Shown one piece after another: positions 46,679 through 56,553 of a stretch of DNA of 64,000 bases. Location: positions 5,230,574 through 5,294,573 of the forward strand of contig NC_092120.1 of NCBI RefSeq assembly GCF_045679555.1, in the 5' to 3' direction. Made by a program: the position numbers and the translations under genes. The DNA is from Salvelinus alpinus. Taxonomy: Eukaryota > Chordata > Actinopteri > Salmoniformes > Salmonidae. Below the pieces are notes generated by a model, which was not told the DNA's origin, made no database searches, and saw only the letters and a program-made list of their open reading frames with translations. Position 1 is the first letter of the stretch; every line of letters begins with the position of its first letter.

Positions 46679-49600
46679 ATGTCTGAGTTTAACCACTCAA
46701 ATCTATCAGGCGGAAACGCTCCAGACCCGGACTACAAGTGGACATATGAGTATTACGACGATGATGAGCCTGTTTCGTTCGAGGGACTCAAAGCGCACCG
46801 ATGTAAGTACAGGATCTCAGTTTACAGTCCTGTGCTGCCCCTCCATCCCTTTCACCCATCTTCTCTGCGTTACGCATGCATGACTTTATTGTAGAAGTGA
46901 ACTGTGATTAAATCATGTGTGTATGTATTTATACGTGAGAATTGCCATGGCTCATTGCATCACATTCATATTTGTGGCTTGAAGTTAAAGTTAAGTATAG
47001 CAGATATTCTTCATAATGACAAATAGGTAGAGGGTGTGTGTGGTTTATGAGAGCTAGAGAGAGGGGGGGGGGGGGGGCGCCTTAGAGTGTAAACCCTGCA
47101 GAGAAATATAAGCATGTCAATGCTGAGTGTCTGAGTAAGGGAGTTCCTTGTTTAGGCCTGTATGTGTGTCCGCCTTTTAACATTAGACACATACACAATC
47201 AATACATTTATTTTTCCTCTAGAATAACATGCACCAATCAATGTCAACCCAGTCTAGACATAATACATTTTCATAGCCCTCCCCTCTCTCTCTCTCCCCC
47301 TCTTCTCCATCTCATTGTGCTTAAAATACTGTTGTTTTTGTCATGCTGTAGATATAATGACATATAATGACCTACTATACATTGGAACTAAAACATGTAT
47401 TTGACCTGTCAATCAAGTCTTGTTGTGTTGCAGACTCCATCGTGATAGGCTTCTGGGTGGGCCTGGCTGTCTTTGTCATCTTCATGTTCTTTGTCCTGAC
47501 GCTTCTCACCAAGACAGGAGCTCCACATCCCGAGTGAGTCTCCTTATCAACCAGCCATCACATGTCAATCAAGTGAATTACTTAGCAATCCACCAACTTC
47601 CAGTGCCTCTTAACATGTGCGCAATTATTTTCCACAGTAGGTAAATGGCAGACAGTGTGACTGGTCCATGTTCCACATTTCATGGTGCTTTTAGGACCAT
47701 GGATAGCACCATGGTGGTTCAGCAGCACGGACAGTTTCTTAGCATGCCCAATTATTTATCACACCAGGTAAATAACATTGGCAGTGTGGCTGTTCATATT
47801 CCAAGTTTTGTGGTACTTTCTTTTCAGCACCGTGGACAGCACCAGGCGTGTTAGTGGCAGAGCCTTACACAGGCTGTGGTTAGTTCTGCTTCAGCACCAC
47901 AGAGAGCGCCTGGTTCAGTGTCTCTTGGTTTTCCTCTCTGTAAATGAGACAATTCTCCCTCCCAGTCTCAGTGCACTCTGATGTTTGATGCCATCTTAGT
48001 AAAGGATTCTAATTATCAGCAGCCCTCTTCCCTTGTATCCATGGTTGTAGCATATGTCTCATTTGCACACCGTGCTTGCTCTCTCTCTCGCGCGCGCTCT
48101 CTCTGTCAGCTCCCTCTTTTTTTCTTACTATACGCTCTGCTTTGATCCTTCTTTCTTTCTCCTTTTCAGTAAGAGATCTCTCCCTTGGTGGTCCCCCCCT
48201 CTCTTCCCCCTCCCTCAATGCCCTGTTTCTCTCCCACTCCGCTCATCTCTCTCTCTAGCCTCGTGCAAACAAACTGCGGTAATCTGTATGCGTTCCGGTG
48301 GAAGTCCAGTCATTTCAATGGTAGGCGAGCCGCACCGCTGCAGCTCATCTGTCGAACTAGATCTTTCAACTATGTGTTTATGGGATAGCATCAAGACATT
48401 TTCGACAGGTCAATACATTTACTTGAAAAACTACAAGATCAAAGTTTATGATGTTTATACATTTATGCAATTATGTGGTAACGCTTCACTTAACACCCAG
48501 TGTTATTACACGGTCATAACCATGTCATGATGTCATAAGAGCTGACATAACTTGTCATAACCTGTCATAATATTGTCACAACACTGTCATGACCCATATA
48601 TTTACACCTGTTATGACAAATATTGTTTTTTTTTATGGCTGGTTATGACACCTACATTTATTCAAATAGTTTTTTTTCCTGATAAAAAGTTTCCTTTCAT
48701 TTGAAATTTTGTCTCTTATATCCTTTGTTTTTGTTGTAATGAATTCTTTACAGTCATGTTTTTTTTCATCATATTTTATTTAACTTGTAAAAAATACACT
48801 TTATGACACTGTCATGAAGCATTATGACCATCCTGTGTCACTTTACATGGACTAAGACAATAGACTTTATGACAAAGTCAAGAAGCATTATGACCATCAT
48901 AATCATATAAGCCAGATAAGACTATCACTTACATGCCCTTATATCAGTCATCAGTCAAAAAGATGGTGTGTTGTCCTGCTCCTGATATCTGCTCCTGCAT
49001 TCATCCCTGTAAACAACAGAGCACTGGGGTAGGTGCATGTCTGACATCAATGTGTGTGCAATTACAATAATAATTTAACAACGTTAATAAATAAATATAT
49101 ATACAGTACCAGTCAAAAGTTTGGACATACCTACTCATTCAAGAGTTTTTCTTTATTTTTACAATTTTCTACATTGTAGAATAATTGTTCAGACATCAAA
49201 ACTATGAAATAACACATATGGAATCATGTAGTAACCAAAAAAGTGTTAAACCCAAATATATTTTATATTTGAGATTCTTCAAATAGCCACCACTCTTGTG
49301 TAGGTGTCATAACCAATCATAAAATAACTACTGTGGTAGGTTTTGTGGGTTTTGACACTCTTGTGTAGGTGTCATAACCAGCCATAAAATAACTACTGTG
49401 GTAGGTTTTGTGGGTTTTGACACTCTTGTGTAGGTGTCATAACCAGCCATAAAATAACTACTGTGGTAGGTTTTGTGGGTTTTGACACTCTTGTGTAGGT
49501 GTCATAACCAGTCATAAAATAACTACTGTGGTAGGTTTTGTGGGTTTTGACACTCTTGTGTAGGTGTCATAACCAGCCATAAAATAACTACTGTGGTAGG

Positions 49601-52600
49601 TTTTGTGGGTTTTGACACTCTTGTGTAGGTGTCATAACCAGCCATAAAATAACTACTGTGGTAGGTTTTGTGGGTTTTGACACTCTTGTGTAGGTGTCAT
49701 AACCAGCCATAAAATAACTACTGTGGTAGGTTTTGTGGGTTTTGACACTCTTGTGTAGGTGTCATAACCAGTCATAAGATAACTACTGTGGTAGGTTTTG
49801 TGGGTTTTGACACTCTTGTGTAGGTGTCATAACCAGTCATAAAATAACTACTGTGGTAGGTTTTGTGGGTTTTGACACTCTTGTGTAGGTGTCATAACCA
49901 GTCATAAAATAACTACTGTGGTAGGTTTTGTGGGTTTTGACACTCTTGTGTAGGTGTCATAACCAGCCATAAAATAACTACTGTGGTAGGTTTTGTGGGT
50001 TTTGACACTCTTGTGTAGGTGTCATAACCAGCCATAAAATAACTACTGTGGTAGGTTTTGTGGGTTTTGACACTCTTGTGTAGGTGTCATAACCAGCCAT
50101 AAAATAACTACTGTGGTAGGTTTTGTGGGTTTTGACACTCTTGTGTAGGTGTCATAACCAGCCATAAAATAACTACTGTGGTAGGTTTTGTGGGTTTTGA
50201 CACTCTTGTGTAGGTGTCATAACCAGCCATAAAATAACTACTGTGGTAGGTTTTGTGGGTTTTGACACTTTTATGTGGGTATCATAACCAGTCATAAAAT
50301 AACATAATATACGTCACAACAGGTCTATATATATTTTATCATGACAGTGTTATGATCATATTATACCAAGTTATGACAAGTTATGTCAGCTACATATTAT
50401 GACATGGTTATGACCGTGTCATAACCTGTTATGATGCTGGGTGTCAAATAAAGTGTTACCTATCATGTTTTATGTATTATATCGCTATTGGTGATTTTAT
50501 TTATAATACAGTTGTGGGATGTAGCCTGTTGTTACACACACCTGGCATGTGGCTGAAAGATAATTAATAACACTTCCATGTTGTGTGATTCTGATTGTGG
50601 TGATGCCATGCATAGATTACAACACGTACGGCAATGTGATGATGCAGTCTGTTTGCATGCGGTTTCTGAGTTCTATTTCTCTTGGAGCTTCATCCCCTCT
50701 CTCTCTACCACTCTCTCCTTTCTCAACTCTCTCTAAGCTGATTCTTTCTTTAAGCTCAGTTTTCCCCTGTGAACGTTTTATGCTGCTCTCTGAACCACCC
50801 TTATCCCTGTGTGTGTGGCAGCTGCCACGGCTCTCTCATTAGCTGTCAGAGAGCTGAGCCCGTGAGTCTGTATGTATCTGTTCCTCTGGAGTGGATCTCT
50901 GCCAGGCTCAGCTGAGGCTCAGCTCTGGGATCCCTTACAGACAAACCTCACTGCCTTCCAGACAGACCTCACTGCCTTCCAGACAAACCTCACTGCCTTC
51001 CAGACAGACCTCACTGCCTTCCAGACAAACCTCACTGCCTTCCAGACAAACCTCACTGTCTTCCAGACAGACCTCACTGCCTTCCAGACAGACCTCACTG
51101 CCTTCCAGACAAATCTCACTGCCTTCCAGACAAACCTCACTGCCTTCCAGACAGACCTCACTGCCTTCCAGACAGACCTCACTGCCTTCCAGACAGATCT
51201 CACTGCCTTCCAGACAAACCTCACTGGCTTGCTGATGAAAACAAACGGCCTGCAGGGATCAGTGACTGATCTGCATGCTGCTCTACCTTGATACGTCCCA
51301 GGCTCTATCTATTGCAGGACCACAGCACAGCAAGCAGGATGGCAGTTAATGCATTTAATGTGACCAACTAGTTAAAGCTGGAAATCTGTCTCTGTGTGTG
51401 TGACTATAACAACAAATGAAAGAGTAAATGATACCCATCAGCCTCCCTGAATCTTGTATTTCCAATTGTAGCCCAGTGTGTGCGTGTGCGTGCGCATGCA
51501 TGGTTGTGTGCATGGGCATGGGTGTGTTGAGGTCACATCAGGCTTCTCTTCTTTATGGCTACGTTTAGACAGGCATCCCAATTCTGATCTTATTTTCAGT
51601 AATTGGTAGTTTTATCATTTAGATCAGCTCTGAATAGGATCTGAAATTATCTGAAATGATTGGTCAAAAAGCCAATAACTGGGGCAAAAAAATTTGATTT
51701 GGGCTGCCTGTCTAAACACAGCCTATTAGGCCCTAAGTGAATGTGAGAGCTGATGAGTGCTGGCTGCTGTGTAGAGGAGCTAATTGTCTTGCTTTGTTCA
51801 GTAATGGAGGTCAGGGGGCCTCAAGGGGCCCCACCAGGGCGAAGCCTGTTAACCTCCCAGGTCTGCTGATCACAGCGCTCCACTGCTCTAGTCCAACGCC
51901 ATGACATCCATTTACTCAGCTTTCTCTCTTCCTCCCTCTCTCTTCCTCTCTCTTTCTTTGCCTGCTTCAATGCAGCTATATACTGAGCTGAGCTAAAGCC
52001 AAAAAATAAAGACACCCGCTAAGAGAATAGAAATATGGTGTTGAGCCAATAGACACAGGAGCGCCAACATACACAGAATTAGCGCACGGACACGCAACAC
52101 ACAGCTCTTTCCAAACATGCATTGATTATTCAATCCAGACTTGTTTGTTTGAGCATGAATGAAGAGTCATACGCCCCAAAAGGGAATACATGATACCCTC
52201 TTTTACCTACCACCCATGTCTCTTTCTTCCCTCTCACTGTCCTCTCTTACCTAACATCCATGTCTTTCTTCCTCTCCCGGTTCTCTCTTACCTAACATCC
52301 ATGTCTTTCTTCCCTCTCCCTGTCCTCTCTTACCTAACATCCATGTCTTTCTTCCCTCTCCCTGTCCTCTCTAACCTAACATTCATGTCTTTCTTCCCTC
52401 TTCCTGTCCTCTCTTACCTAACATCCATGTCTTTCTTCCCTCTCCCTGTCCTCTCTTACCTAACATCCATGTCTTTCTTCCCTCTCACTGTCCTCTTTTA
52501 CCTAACATCCATGTCTCTTTCTTCCCTCTCCCTATCCTCCATGATTCTGATTAAGGCAACTTATATTTTTCACTTTTAATTGTGAGGTAGTCACACCTAT

Positions 52601-53137
52601 TTCTCTTCTAATACACTCCTGGTCCTCAACTGTCCCCCATCTAGAGGAGCTGAGCCCTGTAAGAAGCGTGTTCGTCTGACCAGCTGTGTGGAGGACCTCC
52701 GCCCCCCTGCAGACCCTGACAACCGGCCCTGCCTCCAACTGGACTCCTCTCTCAGCCGCTCCCTCTTCCACTGCTACATCAATGAGGAACAGGCCCAGGG
52801 GGGGTCCAGGCCTAGAGCTGGAGCAGGAGCTGTGGGAGCACCCAGTGGAGGGCTGGTCCAGGGGCCGGGGCGAGGCAGGTCAGGCAGCCCAGAGGAGGGG
52901 GTGGTGGTGGGGATGGAAGTAGGTGTCAGCCGTGCCCTGCAAGGGGCTGCCATGTTGGGGGGGAACCGGACTGACCACAGAGAGGCAATGTCCCTGTCCC
53001 ACTTCAACATCCCTAACGTTGTGGACTCCGAGCACAGCTCCGCCCTGGGGGCGGACGATCTGCTGCTGGGGGAGCCGCCAATCATCATGGAGGGGGAGTG
53101 TCATCGGCCCCACAGCGCACATCACATGATGGACTAA
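46679..53137 (+). CDS. mrap2: Melanocortin-2 receptor accessory protein 2
   Basis: Small single-pass membrane protein that forms antiparallel homodimers and modulates trafficking and signalling of melanocortin receptors (MC2R, MC4R) and other GPCRs. Exons 46679-46802, 47434-47533 and 52645-53137 join in phases 1 and 2 to 238 residues (human about 205). Seen: N-terminal sequons NHS and NLS, the conserved YEYY then PVSFEGLKAHRY, a transmembrane helix spelled IGFWVGLAVFVIFMFF in exon 2, then LTLLTKTGAPHP. The last exon holds RSLFHCYINEE, a Gly/Pro/Arg-rich insert (about 52795-52915) longer than in mammals, and the conserved HFNIPNVVDSE and DDLLLGEPPII blocks. The ATG has a purine at -3. Paralogue (2a or 2b) not resolved. 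It stands in the conserved CYB5R4-MRAP2-CEP162 order. Confidence 0.95.
47534..48476. other. mrap2 intron, 5' part
   Basis: CT-rich runs near 48077-48260; nothing recognisable as gene or element. The preceding intron (46803-47433) likewise holds only a 15-base G run at 47063-47077. Confidence 0.45.
49100..49290 (+). mobile_element. Tc1-like transposon end fragment
   Basis: CAGTACCAGTCAAAAGTTTG and ACATTGTAGAATAATTGTTC, then ATGGAATCATGTAGTAACC, are the terminal-repeat text of a fish Tc1 family. Only one end is present, and it stops where the 65-bp array begins. Confidence 0.75.
49291..50305. repeat. Minisatellite, 65-bp unit, 15 full copies
   Basis: Unit CACTCTTGTGTAGGTGTCAT, AACCAGCCATAAAATAACTA, CTGTGGTAGGTTTTGTGGGT, TTTGA. 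Period checked at 49291, 49356 and 50266. Copies are almost identical except AGCC/AGTC. The last copy is degenerate (CACTTTTATGTGGGTATCAT), matching the element's own body. Confidence 0.95.
50935..51232. repeat. Minisatellite, 21-bp unit, 14 copies
   Basis: Unit CTCACTGCCTTCCAGACAGA or ...CAAAC. Because 21 is a multiple of 3 it creates a plus-strand LTAFQTN/D heptapeptide frame and others. It sits deep in an mrap2 intron without splice context, so coding is unlikely. Confidence 0.93.
51292..52203. other. mrap2 intron, no gene
   Basis: GT/GC-rich short run at 51478-51530 and a CT-rich run at 51910-51960. Nothing else is seen. Confidence 0.45.
52204..52541. repeat. Minisatellite, 42-bp pyrimidine-rich unit, 8 copies
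   Basis: Unit ACCTAACATCCATGTCTTTC, TTCCCTCTCCCTGTCCTCTC, TT. It ends about 100 bp before the acceptor of the last mrap2 exon and supplies long pyrimidine tracts. Confidence 0.93.
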
Positions 53138-53290
53138 GGTACCCTCTACTTCCTGGGGAACCACCAATCATCCTAGAGGGGGAGTGTCATTCCCATGGGG
53201 TCCATCACACGATTGACTGGGGGAACCACCAATCATCCTAGAGGGGGAGTGTCATCGGCCACGTAGCGCCCTTCAGAAGATGGACTGTCC
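53069..53290 (+). repeat. End of mrap2 coding sequence repeated in its 3' UTR
   Basis: The coding block around CCAATCATCATGGAGGGGGA (53078) recurs as CCAATCATCCTAGAGGGGGA at 53163 and 53228, each followed by GTGTCAT and a diverged tail ending near a GATTGACT or GATGGACT. The two extra copies lie after the stop at 53135-53137. Confidence 0.85.
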
Positions 53291-53431
53291 TGCCCATCAC
53301 ACAATAGACTATGGTCCTGCTTACTTCTCACACCCACCTCCGTTAGGACATTATAGATAATTATGAGGACATCACAGGACTCATCAGCCTTATATAGAGA
53401 GAGTTGTGTCAACCGAATTCATGGAGGTTCA

Positions 53432-53437
53432 AATAAA
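53432..53437 (+). terminator. Probable mrap2 poly(A) signal
   Basis: AATAAA about 295 nt after the stop codon. A short 3' UTR would fit, but other signals further on cannot be excluded. Confidence 0.4.
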
Positions 53438-53799
53438 TCCTAATCTAACATTCTGTGTTGTGCCAGTCATGTACAGTGCAAGCTCTCCTAATTAGGCTGT
53501 GGTTCCAGCTTCTCACACCACCTCCATTGTAAGGACATTCTGGATTATTATGGATCCTCCTGCAGTAACTGTACCTCCTGACATTTTCATTCTGTTCAGA
53601 TTTGGTTCTAGCTAAAATACTGTACAGTCAAAATATATAAACATTTAATGTTAATTAACAATACAGAGTTAAATATGCATATGTGATATGCCCTACTTTT
53701 CGAATCTTTATGTCAACAAGGTTGCCTACGCAGAGCCAGAACTTGTGACGCCACATCTCAACGCTAAACTGGAAGTCCAGCTTCATCAAGTTGATTAGA

Positions 53800-54034
53800 A
53801 TGTTTTTGTATTTAACCTTTATTTAACTAGGAAGTGAGTTAAGAAAAAAATATTATTTACAATGACAGCCTACCCCGCCCAAATCCTCCCCTTACCCGGA
53901 CGACGGTGGGCCAATTGTGCGCCGCCCTATGGGACCCCCGATGACAGCCTGTTGTGATACATCCCAGGATTGAACCCGGAACTGTAGTGACGCCTCTAGA
54001 AGTGCCTTAGACCGCTGCGCCACTCGGTCCCCCC
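53800..54034 (-). repeat. tRNA-derived SINE
   Basis: On the minus strand: ACCGAGTGGCGCAGCGGTCT (box A-like) and GGTTCAATCC (box B) about 40 bp later, then a body containing GGCGCACAATTGGCCCACCG, and a tail of AACTCACTTCCTAGTTAAAT. The body family also occurs at 2740-2800. Confidence 0.8.
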
Positions 54035-54369
54035 GTATAGTGGTGGAGGCCTTGCAGGAATCAGATAAAGGGATGGCGACAACAGAAGAGGTAAGGAGAA
54101 TTTGATACAACAACCAAAATGCACCAGAAAGGCCAGACTCTTCTCTTGGGTTTTCAATTCAACAGCAGTCTGAATGTTGTCCTTGTTCAGTACTAATCGT
54201 AGCACACCTGTTCCTCACTATAAACTGTCACAGACATAACTTTTTATATACCATGCTTTGCTCCTGTCAATGCTTTACCTACATGTCATATCAGTCTCGT
54301 CTGCCAAGTCTATAGAAGGTTGTGACTACATAAAACTAAACTCCAAATAACTTAGTCGATATTCATTGC

Positions 54370-55732
54370 AAAGGGTTTCCCATGCTTGTTCAATGAACCA
54401 TAAACAATTAATGAACATGCACCTGTGGAACGGTCGTTAAGACACTAACAGCTTACAGACGTTAGGCAGTTAAGGTCACAGTTATGAAAACGTAGAACAC
54501 TAAAGAGGCCTTTCTACTGACTCTGAAAAACACCAAAAGAAAGATGCCCAGGGTCCCTGCTCATCTGCGTGAACATGCCTTAGGCATGCTGCAAGGAGGC
54601 ATGAGGACTGCAGATGTGGCCAGGGCAATAAATTGCAATGTCCGTGAGACGCCTAAGACAGCGCTACAGGGAGACAGGATGGACAGCTGATCGTCCTCAC
54701 AGTGGCAGACCACATGTAACAACACCTGCACAGGATCGGTACATCACACCTGCGGGTCAAGTACAGGATGGCAACAACAACTGCCCGAGTTATACCAGGA
54801 ACGCACAATCCCTCCATCAGTGCTCAGATTGTCCGCAATAGGCTGAGAGAGGCTGGACTGAGGGAATGTAGGCCTGTTGTAAGGCAGGTCCTCTGACCAG
54901 ACATCACCGGCAACAACGTCACATATGGGCACAAACCCATCGTCTCTGGACCAGACAGGACTGGAAAAAAGGGCTCTTCACTGACTAGTGTCGGTTTTGT
55001 CTCATCAAGGGTGATGGTCAGATTCGCGTTTATCGTAGAAAGAATGAGCTTTACACTGAGGCCTGTACTCTGGAGCGGGATTGATTTGGAGGTAGAGGGT
55101 CCGTCATGGTCTGGGGCGGTGTGTCACAGCATCATCGGACTGAGCTTGTTGTCATTGCAGGCAATCTCAACGCTGTGAGTTACAGGGAAGACATCCTCCT
55201 CCCTCATGTGGTACCCTTCTTGCAGGCTCATCCTGACATGACCCTCCAGCATGACAATGCCATCAACCATACTTCTTATTCTGTGCGTGATTTCCTGCAA
55301 GACAGGAATGTCAGTGTTCTGCCATGGCCAGTGAAGAGCTCGGATCTCAACCTCATTGAGCACGTCTGGGACCTGTTGGATCAGAGAGTGAGGGCTAGGG
55401 CTAATCCCCCTCAGAAATGTACGGGAACTTGCAGGTGCCTTGGTGGAAGAGTGGGGTAACATCTCACAGCAAGAACCGGCAAATCTGGTGCAGTCCATGA
55501 GGAGATGCACTGCAGTACTTAATGCAGCTGGTGGCCACACCAGATACTGACTGTTACTTTTGATTTTGACCCCCCCTTTGTTCAGGGACACATTATTCCA
55601 TTTCTGTGTTACTTCTTCACTTTGTCTCAGTTGTTGAATCTTATGTTCATACAAATATTTACATGTTACGTTTTCTGAAAATAAACGCATTTGAGTGAGA
55701 GGACGTTTCTTTTTCTGCTGAGTTTATTTAAA
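54370..55732 (+). mobile_element. Tc1-like DNA transposon, defective
   Basis: The right end GAGAGGACGTTTCTTTTTCT, GCTGAGTTTAT is a familiar fish Tc1 terminus. The left end is not cleanly matched and is probably eroded. It lies between mrap2 and cep162. Confidence 0.75.
54545..55460 (+). pseudogene. Tc1 transposase remnant
   Basis: Helix-turn-helix text (GMRTADVARAIN, VRRLRQRYRETGWT) is spread over shifted frames at 54590-54730. 55106-55459 gives MVWGGVSQHHRTELVV, then LQHDNAINHTS and SDLNLIEHVWD, the second and third catalytic blocks. Frameshifts and stops interrupt it, including a TGA at 55081-55083 before the catalytic frame. Confidence 0.8.
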
Positions 55733-55734
55733 GG

Positions 55735-56247
55735 CCAGCTAATTGTGTTCATTATATAACCATTTCAATGTACCTTGGAACCACGAAATAGAGCAAAGTT
55801 CTAATTCTGAAGATAAAAACAGGTGGTGAATTGTTTCACTATTGTTTGTTTTTACAGGATTTGAAGACATCCTCCAGCGATTTGTTTTTAACTTTTGAAA
55901 AGCGTTCAGTAAAGTACACTCTAAAATACATTGAGCAAAATAGTGTTTAGCCAATGGCAAACTTCAGGGAGTTTTAACAAAATGCTTCGATGCCATGAAT
56001 AACTACAGCCACTTTTTTCTTGTCAGATGTTATGGTAATACATGTTAAGGAGCTTTGATGATATGCTAATGTTTAGCAACAAACCACAACTGGAGTCACC
56101 AATAACAATCATCTTGGGGATAACAATAGACCAATTTCAAAGTGTGAATTTGAATAATTTGTTAGTCACCTTTGAGATGTTTCATCTTTGTGCCTTACTT
56201 GTTACAAATTCAAACACACACATAGGAAAAAATTATACAAAAGGTCC
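55735..56247. other. Spacer between Tc1 element and cep162 3' end
   Basis: AT-rich. No gene or recognised element. Confidence 0.45.
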
Positions 56248-56253
56248 TTTATT
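56248..56253 (-). terminator. Probable cep162 poly(A) signal
   Basis: AATAAA on the minus strand, about 300 nt after the cep162 stop. Confidence 0.4.
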
Positions 56254-56553
56254 TTTCTAACACGCATTGAATAACTTAAAATAAATTCCAAATGATCAAG
56301 TATAAAAATACAAATCTACAAAAAGAAATAACCTGATTGTTCAGCACAATGATGGGTTCTCCTAAAGGGTGTGAGAGTTGGCTCTCAATTCCTTACAAAT
56401 CCGCCCTCTCCTCCCCTTTATCTACACTGAACAAAAAAATACTTAAATAGTGGAAGCTCATCATTAGGCTGGCTTTCGCCTGGTCAATTCTTTCAGATCA
56501 GACAAGGTGAGGACAGATTTGTAAGTAATTAGAAAGAGCCTATGTCCTATGGT

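Larger units (their letters stand above)
48477..50460. mobile_element. DNA transposon-like element with GGTAAC...GTTACC ends, expanded by a minisatellite
   Basis: The left GGTAACGCTTCACTTAACAC and the reverse complement of the right end (GGTAACACTTTATTTGACAC) form terminal inverted repeats that continue through ACCCAG and CGGTCATAACCATGTCAT. The interior is dominated by GTCATAAC/GTTATGAC motifs. No transposase frame. A Tc1 end and a 65-bp array lie inside. Confidence 0.75.

Noticed and set aside
50872-51291. 139-codon plus-strand ORF of LTAFQTN/D heptads
   Set aside because: A 21-bp tandem array inside an mrap2 intron. The translation stays open only because 21 is divisible by three.
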